64,000 nucleotides of DNA from Capra hircus (taxonomy: Eukaryota > Chordata > Mammalia > Artiodactyla > Bovidae): positions 51,821,591 through 51,885,590 of the forward strand of contig NC_030811.1 in assembly GCF_001704415.2 (NCBI RefSeq), in the 5' to 3' direction. Numbering within the stretch: position 1 is the stretch's first letter; every line of letters begins with the position of its first letter. A program made the position numbers and the translations under genes. The notes under the pieces are model-generated. The model worked only from the letters and a program-made list of their open reading frames with translations. It ran no database searches and was not told where the DNA came from. This document shows positions 58,300 to 64,000 of this stretch, one piece after another.

Positions 58300-59822
58300 A
58301 TGGCCCAGGTAACCATGATGGTGTGATCTCACCTAGAGCCAGACATCCTGGAGTATGAAGTCAAGTGGGCCTTAGGAAGCATTGCTACAGGCAAAGCTAG
58401 TGGAGGTGAGGGAATTCTAGCTGAGCTATTTCAAATCCTAAAAGATGATGCTGTGAAAGTGCTGCACTCATTATGCCACCAAATTTGGAAAACTCAACAG
58501 TGGCCACAGGACTGGAAAAGGTCAGTTTTCATTCCAATCCCAAAGAAAGGCAATGCCAAAGAATGTTCACACTGCTGTGCAGATGCACTCATTTCACATG
58601 CTATCAAGGTAATGCTCAAAATCCTTCAAGGTAGGCTTTAACGGTATGTGAACGGAGAACTTGCAGATATGCGTGCAGGCTGGATTTAGAAAAGAAGAAC
58701 CAGAGATCACATTGCCATAATTCGTTGGATCATGGAGAAAGCAAGGAAATTCGAGAAAAGTATCTGCTTCACTAACTGCGCTAAAGCCTTTGACTGTGTG
58801 GATCACAACAAACTGTGGGAAATTCTTAAAGAGATGGGAATACCAGACCATCTTATCTGACTGCTCAGAAACCTATATGCAAATCAAGAAGCAGCAGAAC
58901 CAGCCATGAAACAACAGATTGGTTCAAAATTGGGAAAGGAGTACTTCAAGGCTGTACATTGCCACCCTGCTTATTTAACTTCTGTGCAGAGTACATCAAG
59001 GGAAATGCCAGACTGGATGAATCTCAAGCTGAAATCAAGATTTCCAGGAGAAATATCAGTAACCTCAGATATGCAAATGACACCTCCCTATTGGCAGAAA
59101 GTGAGGAGGAACTAAAGGCCTCTTAATGAAGGTTAAAAAGGAGAGTGAAAGCTGGCTGAAAACCCAACATTCAGAAAACTAGGGTCATGGCATTTGGTCC
59201 CATCACTTCATTCCAAACAGATGGGGAAACAGTGGAAACAGTAACAGATTTTATTTTCCTGGACTCCAGAATCATTGCAGACAGTGACTGAAGCTGTGAA
59301 AATAAAAGATGCTTGCTCCTTGGAAGAAAAGCTATGACAAACTTAGACTGTATTAAAAAGCAGATACATCAGTTTGCTGACAAAGGTCCATCTAGTCAAA
59401 GCTATGGTTTTTCCAGTAGTCATGTAAGGATATGAACATTGGCCCATAAAGAAAGCTGAGTGCTGAAGAATTGATGCTTTCAAACTGTGGTGTTGGAGAA
59501 GCCTCTTGAGAGGCCTTTGGACATCAAACAAATCAATCCTAAAGGGAATCAACCCTGAATATTCATTGGAAGGACTGATGCTTAAGCTCCAATACTTTGG
59601 TCACCTGATGCGAAGAGCCAACTCATTTGAAAAGACCCTAATGCTGGGAAGGATTGAAGGCAGGAGGAGAAGGGGTGACAGAAGATCAGATGGTTGGATG
59701 GCATAACCGACTCAGTGGACATGGGTTTGAGCAAACTCTGGGAGATGGTGAAGGATAGGGAAGCCTGGCGTACTGCAGTCCATGGGGATGCAGAGTTGGA
59801 CACAGTTGACTGAACCACAACA
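58300..59822 (+). mobile_element. BovB LINE 3' half, sense
   Basis: About 1.5 kb, from CCAGGTAACCATGATGGTGT (upstream of the reverse transcriptase) to CACAGTTGACTGAACCACAA. The catalytic region is diverged: at the YADD position the sequence reads TATGCAAATGACACC, that is Y-A-N-D, so the first aspartate is lost. Several shifts and stops. An old, dead copy. Confidence 0.92.
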
Positions 59823-60487
59823 ACAAAGACCTGTCAAAGACCATACAGGAAGGGAGGATAATAAACAGAGATGGCGAAAGAAGTAAAGAGCATAATCTGG
59901 GAGCTGTAACAGTCTTGAGTAATAGGTCTTTAATATCTGTGATGGAGCAGATCATTGTGAAAGATAGGTTGAATCCAGATTTTAACTGTTTGGAATGTGG
60001 GTGCTATTTGCTGTTAAATATTTTCTAGGAGAAAAAGAGACCCAATCAGAGTGGGTCTTAATGAAAATAATTTGGTAGCATGGAGAGGATTTACAGGTGG
60101 GAAGGATTTTTGAAGGTAAGAAAATTAGGTACAGATACGCTTAGAATGAGTTGATAAAGGACCACCTCTTTTGGGTACCTTCCCCAATCATCATCCATTG
60201 AATTTATCAAGGAAAGCTTTGAATCTTGGGAAAGAACGCATGTGGCATATAAGTTAATATTTGTGATTTATTCATATGAGCATGATAGTTGAAGGCATAG
60301 AAGAAAGTGAATTTTCCGAAAATGCAGAGAGAAGAAGCCAAAGAAGAAACTGCAGAATACTTGCAATTGTGAAGAAGTGTACTTTTAAAAAGAGCATTAG
60401 AGAATGACAGTGTTGGTACCATTTCATAAAAGCCGGGAGAGAAGTTTTAAGAGTGAGGCACATGCATAAAAATTGACAAGTAATTCA

Positions 60488-60610
60488 GGGACTTCCCTGA
60501 CAGTCCAGTGGCTAGGACTCTGCATTACCACTGCAGGGCATGCAGGTTCAGTCCCTGATCAAGGATCCAGGTTCCTGCATGCTGCAGATTGGCAAAATAA
60601 GAATAATAAA
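60488..60610 (+). mobile_element. CHR-2-like SINE
   Basis: GGGACTTCCCTGACAGTCCA head, GTTCAGTCCCTGATCAAGGA body and ATGCTGCAGATTGGC with an A-rich tail. Confidence 0.9.
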
Positions 60611-60796
60611 ATAATCTTGAAACACATCAGAAAAACAATAGTGACAAGTTCAGAGATATCAAAGAATAAGATCCAGGGAAAATACATGGATATGGTAATA
60701 GGGTTTATTTAAATAGAAGGGTATAAACTAGCTTTTGAAGGGTAAAGAGAGGGTAGATGATGAAAAATAATAATGATCATTTCTTTCTCTCCTCAG

Positions 60797-60868
60797 CTTC
60801 AGTTGGCAGAGAAAGAAAAGGAGATAAGTGGTCTAACTTCATATTGGGAAAACCTCTCCAGGGAGAAG
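60797..60868 (+). CDS. TAX1BP1: TAX1BP1 coding exon 13, probable cassette exon
   Basis: A 72-base exon with a strong acceptor (TTTCTTTCTCTCCTCAG) and a modest donor (AAG|GTACTG). It encodes 24 residues starting LQLAEKEKEISG and ending WENLSREK, which continue the heptad pattern of the exon before. It is phase 0 at both ends and a multiple of three. From memory, the common TAX1BP1 protein passes from DNYK directly to a different sequence, so this segment is likely optional; that is inference and needs transcript data. Confidence 0.8.
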
Positions 60869-61364
60869 GTACTGAATAATGTCCTTGAAAAATTTCATAC
60901 GACACTGAATGATAATACAGCTTTTTGAAGGGACATAACATTTTACAGTTATATGAGGGTAATTTTTTCTTTTTAAGTTAAATGAAGAAAAGACAAACAG
61001 GTAGAAAACACTTTTTAGTTTTATAATATTTTAAAAATATTTTGATAGAAAAATGGTTAAGTGTCGAATCTTAGTTTGACTTTTGTTACATAGTTTGGAT
61101 TTAACGAATTTTGGTTTTCTTTTGTAATAGGAAACATTTTAGGAGATGTTTAATGATTTCTAGCATAACCTGACCTTCAGACAGAGCATACGTTTATAAT
61201 ATAAAATATACTGTAATGCAACATTTCTCACAGTAGGGTCTAAAGGGTCTTGTTATGAATGATAAAAGACACTTCTATCACTGAGAAAATTCCAAAAGTT
61301 TTAGGAGGTCAGTGCCAGGAACTGGGGACAAGACCAAAAATATTTTTTATATTATAGTATGCAT

Positions 61365-61392
61365 TTATGTATGTATGTATGTAGTTATGTAT
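61365..61392. repeat. (ATGT)n microsatellite
   Basis: ATGTATGTATGTATGTA, then a GTT interruption and one more ATGTATGTG. A likely length polymorphism. Confidence 0.92.
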
Positions 61393-61395
61393 GTG

Positions 61396-61560
61396 CAATC
61401 TTCCCTCTGTGTCTCTGGGGTTGGTTTCTGGACCCCTCTCAAAGGATGCCAGAATCCAAGGATGCTGAAGTCTCTAATGTGAAATGGTGTAGTACCACTG
61501 GCCCTGAGTATCCATGCATTCTGCATTGGCTGATTTGGAGTGCCAACTGTATTTTAAGTT
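61396..61560 (+). mobile_element. Tigger/MER2-like DNA transposon remnant
   Basis: CAATCTTCCCTCTGTGTCTC, GGTTGGTTTCTGGACCCCTC, AATCCAAGGATGCTGAAGTC and, at the other end, GGCCCTGAGTATCCATGCAT follow the layout of the short Tigger-derived MER2 family. Confidence 0.65.
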
Positions 61561-61984
61561 TATATTTGGGTATCTCTGTTCATCTGTGTGTTTATCTAAT
61601 CTAATATTAATATATATCATTTTCCTACTTGGTACTCATCAATATGAGCTCTTTTTAGTAGTGTGATAAGAATTTTTTGCTGTTCACGTAGTACCAGATT
61701 GGGTCAATGGGAACACCTTCAAACTGGCCCCTGGTATGCCCCAGTATCAAAAGGATGGTGTTGGTTTTTTGAGCACTTAATTTTTTTCTAGCACTTAATT
61801 TTTGCAAGATATTGTCATATGTTTATTTCACCACTTATCTTTGGAGTTGGCCATTTTTTATAAGAAAGAATCTAACATTAACTTCTCCAAGGAGTTCTGG
61901 TTGTTTATTATTGGGAAATGCTGTTTAGAAGTTATCGCAGTAATTTCATCTGGCTACAGAGAGATTATCAAGATGAGGATGTTG

Positions 61985-62115
61985 GTTGTGTTGTTCTTGT
62001 TGTTTTGCCATGCCATCTGGCTTGCAGGATCTTAGTTTCCCAATCAGAGATCAAACCCAGGTCCTGGCAGTGGAATGGTAGAATCCTAACCACTAGATTG
62101 CCAGGGAAATCCTCC
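61985..62115 (-). mobile_element. CHR-2-like SINE
   Basis: TTGCAGGATCTTAGTTTCCC, CAATCAGAGATCAAACCCAG and CCTAACCACTAGATTGCCAG, in reverse orientation. Confidence 0.9.
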
Positions 62116-62439
62116 TTGTCTTCCTTAATTCCTGTTTATACACCTGTTCCTCAGTGAGAATCCTGTGGCCAACGGAGTTAGCACATTTAATCTATTTGGT
62201 AGTTCCAGTATCTCACAAAAACAGTGTCAAAACTGCTAGAGCTATATCCATTAAGACACGGAAACCTGTTAAGAGTAGAATTCAATTCAAGGTTGGTTGC
62301 AATTCTTCCTTCCCCACCCCATCCCTGGGTTGTCATTGTATTGCGTTTGAATGTTACTCGCGTTAGTTCTCTCTCCCTCACCCTCTCATCCTCCTCCCTA
62401 CCTTCAGTATATGGTAACATAAAATGACAGGTGGGTTAG

Positions 62440-62648
62440 GTTGCACTGTTGCTCAGTCATATCCAACTCTCTGCAGACCCTTGAACTGTAGCCCAGCAGG
62501 CTCCTCTGTCTGTGTTTTCCAGGCAAGAATACTGGAGTTGGGTTTCCTATTCCAGGGGATCTTCCCTGCCTAGGGCGTGAACCCATGTCTCTTGTGTCTC
62601 CTGCATTGGCAGGTGGACTCTTTACAACTAATACCACCTGGGAAGCCC
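62440..62648 (-). mobile_element. Bov-tA SINE
   Basis: GCACTGTTGCTCAGTCATAT, TGTAGCCCAGCAGGCTCCTC, GGGGATCTTCCCTGCCTAGG and the reversed head TAATACCACCTGGGAAGCCC. Confidence 0.93.
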
Positions 62649-63499
62649 TAAATGGTGGATTGAAGCTAATTAAAACAATAGTAGCACAAATGAAGAGTAA
62701 GAAGACAATTTTTTATTTCTGGTATGAATTTTGGGCAAGTGTATTTCAAAGTTAAAGCAATGATGACCTAATTAGATTTGACAGGAAGTTGACAAAATAT
62801 GTATCTTAAATGCTGAAGACCACTTTGTGAAATATGAATTTACTTAAGTAATTTTTGGTAAGAAACCCAACTCCTAAGTATATTTTGTGCTTGGAGTTAC
62901 TAGCTAATGTTGGAGAGAAACAATCAAGATACTTTGTTTTTATACATTTTACATATATAAAATATGTTTCATATATAAAAATACAACACAAAATTATATA
63001 TTTATATATAGAATATATTTTATAGTTTTGTAGTTTCATATATGATAGTGAAAGTGCTGAATGGTTACAACCATCTGTACATTTTGCTGAGTTACAGATG
63101 GCTCAAATCACAGAAAATAATATATAGTGACTTATTAATTATGCTGCAGTTTAAATAATCTTGCAAGACTGCAATCAGCGTGTTAGATGGGGCTCTGTCA
63201 TCTCAGTATAGACCTACTTCTGAGCTCACTTGTTGCTGGGATTCATTCCTTGAGGGTTGTTCAGTAAGGGCCATACTTCGTACTTTGCCATCTTCCAATC
63301 TTCCATGAGGTCACTCCTCTCCTCTCTTTTTTTATTCCTCTTCCCTCTGCTCTGTGTTTGACAGAAGATTATTCAAACCACAGGCGGGTAACCTTTAAAA
63401 ATATAAAGTTGATACTTTTCCTTGCTTGAAGACCCTTATGGGCCTCCTCCCATGTACTTGTGCATTTAAGGTAAATGACAAAATTCTATTTTGTGCTGT

Positions 63500-63598
63500 G
63501 TGGCTTGCAGGATCTTAGTTCCCTGACCAGGGATTGAACCCACACCCTTGACAGTGAAACCATGGAGTCCTAACCACTGGACTACCAGGGAATCCCTC
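63500..63598 (-). mobile_element. CHR-2-like SINE
   Basis: GTGTGGCTTGCAGGATCTTA, CCCTGACCAGGGATTGAACC and CCTAACCACTGGACTACCAG, in reverse. Well preserved. Confidence 0.93.
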
Positions 63599-63693
63599 CA
63601 AAATTCTTAGTATCGATTATAATCTTTTATATGACTAGCCTCTCTCTCTAGACCCATTTTAAGCCACAGTTTGTTTGATTCTCTATTGTAGAA

Positions 63694-63885
63694 TTCCTCT
63701 CAGTAGTAGTTCTGAGTCTTAAGCTTGCATCAGAATCATCTGTATGATTTGATAAAGCACAGCTTTCTGGGTTCTATTCCCAGAGTTTCTGATTTGTAAG
63801 TCAGGGATGGGGCTTGAGATTTGCATTTCTGACAAGTTGCTGCTGATGGTATCGGTCTGGGGACTGCACTTTGAGAACTGTTATA
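63694..63885 (+). mobile_element. MER5A-like (hAT/Charlie) DNA transposon remnant
   Basis: Contains TTGCATCAGAATCATCTG-type sequence, CCCAGAGTTTCTGATTTGTA, GATTTGCATTTCTGACAAGT and a closing GGGGACTGCACTTTGAGAAC, the order known for MER5A. Non-autonomous, without coding capacity. Confidence 0.85.
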
Positions 63886-64000
63886 GTCACTCTGGCCTTA
63901 AAACTCATGAATTGCTTTCTTGTTTCAGGGCCCTTGTTCGTGTACTTTGCCAAGAATATTCTTGCCTACGATTCTTTGGTAGTTAACTTTAAACTAGGGA

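Larger units (their letters stand above)
55729..60796 (+). other. TAX1BP1 intron 13 (5.1 kb)
   Basis: Holds a Bov-tA remnant, a short L1 3' end, two BovB copies facing each other and a CHR-2-like SINE. The stretches 55.75-56.2, 56.27-56.63, 57.9-58.3 and 59.85-60.48 kb show nothing I recognise. Confidence 0.9.
2222..60868 (+). other. TAX1BP1: TAX1BP1 gene, internal part (coding exons 1-13)
   Basis: This entry joins the exons listed separately. Thirteen exons with AG acceptors and GT donors splice in frame to 612 codons. The product matches TAX1BP1, an autophagy receptor of the CALCOCO family that binds ubiquitinated cargo and LC3/GABARAP proteins and, with A20, dampens NF-kB and interferon signalling in the cytosol. 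Visible parts are a SKICH domain (residues about 15-122), an LC3-interacting segment around 140-143, and a coiled coil from about 150 to the end, broken by a Ser/Thr/Pro-rich linker near 471-515. The family protein is close to 790 residues, so roughly the last quarter, including the C-terminal zinc fingers, is missing to the right. No CpG-rich promoter is seen in the first 2.2 kb, so exon 1 lies to the left. Identity is from recognition of the protein; no alignment was run. Confidence 0.96.
60869..64000 (+). other. TAX1BP1 intron 14, 5' part
   Basis: No further exon is recognised before the window ends. It holds a tetranucleotide repeat, a Tigger/MER2-like fragment, two CHR-2-like SINEs, a Bov-tA and a MER5-like element. 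60.9-61.35, 62.65-63.45 and 63.9-64.0 kb show nothing recognisable; 62.94-63.02 kb is almost pure A/T. Confidence 0.85.

Noticed and set aside
1..64000. CRISPR arrays, defence islands, phage or bacterial systems
   Set aside because: The window is mammalian intronic sequence; all regularly repeated words belong to SINE or LINE families or to microsatellites.

Overview
The window is nuclear DNA of a ruminant, most likely a bovid (cattle, sheep or goat type). The diagnosis rests on the repeats: BovB (RTE-type) LINEs, Bov-tA and Bov-A2 SINEs, CHR-type SINEs and ruminant L1 3' ends are spread over the whole window on both strands. There are no bacterial-style operons, CRISPR arrays or compact gene clusters. 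The species cannot be fixed from the sequence alone.

One protein-coding gene runs through the window on the + strand: TAX1BP1 (Tax1-binding protein 1, a selective-autophagy receptor and regulator of NF-kB and interferon signalling). Thirteen coding exons can be placed with GT-AG borders and matching phases: 2229-2390, 12597-12699, 19106-19293, 22679-22837, 37367-37515, 37608-37698, 42539-42724, 49122-49346, 49886-50032, 50387-50510, 51775-51878, 55603-55728 and 60797-60868. Together they give 612 codons: the N-terminal SKICH domain, an LC3-interacting segment and most of the long coiled coil. The promoter and 5' non-coding exon lie left of the window. The C-terminal exons with the ubiquitin-binding zinc fingers lie to the right. 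The last exon seen (24 codons, phase 0 at both ends) looks like an optional cassette.

Introns make up about 97% of the window. Intron 2 holds a processed, frame-broken copy of the lysine methyltransferase gene EEF1AKMT2 (METTL10) on the - strand. Intron 3 holds a Bov-tA SINE carrying a 45-bp near-perfect fold-back. Intron 5 is the longest and holds an almost full-length but decayed BovB LINE (28908-32237), followed at once by a second truncated BovB in the same orientation. Intron 7 holds an L1 with a 5' inversion. Intron 13 holds two BovB copies in opposite orientation that could fold into a long double-stranded RNA. Many SINEs sit inside older L1 or MIR copies, and several keep readable target-site duplications, so the order of insertion can be read.

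I saw no sign of an undescribed multi-gene system. The items most worth a second look are the fold-back SINE, the phase-0 cassette exon, the inverted BovB pairs and the twin-primed L1.
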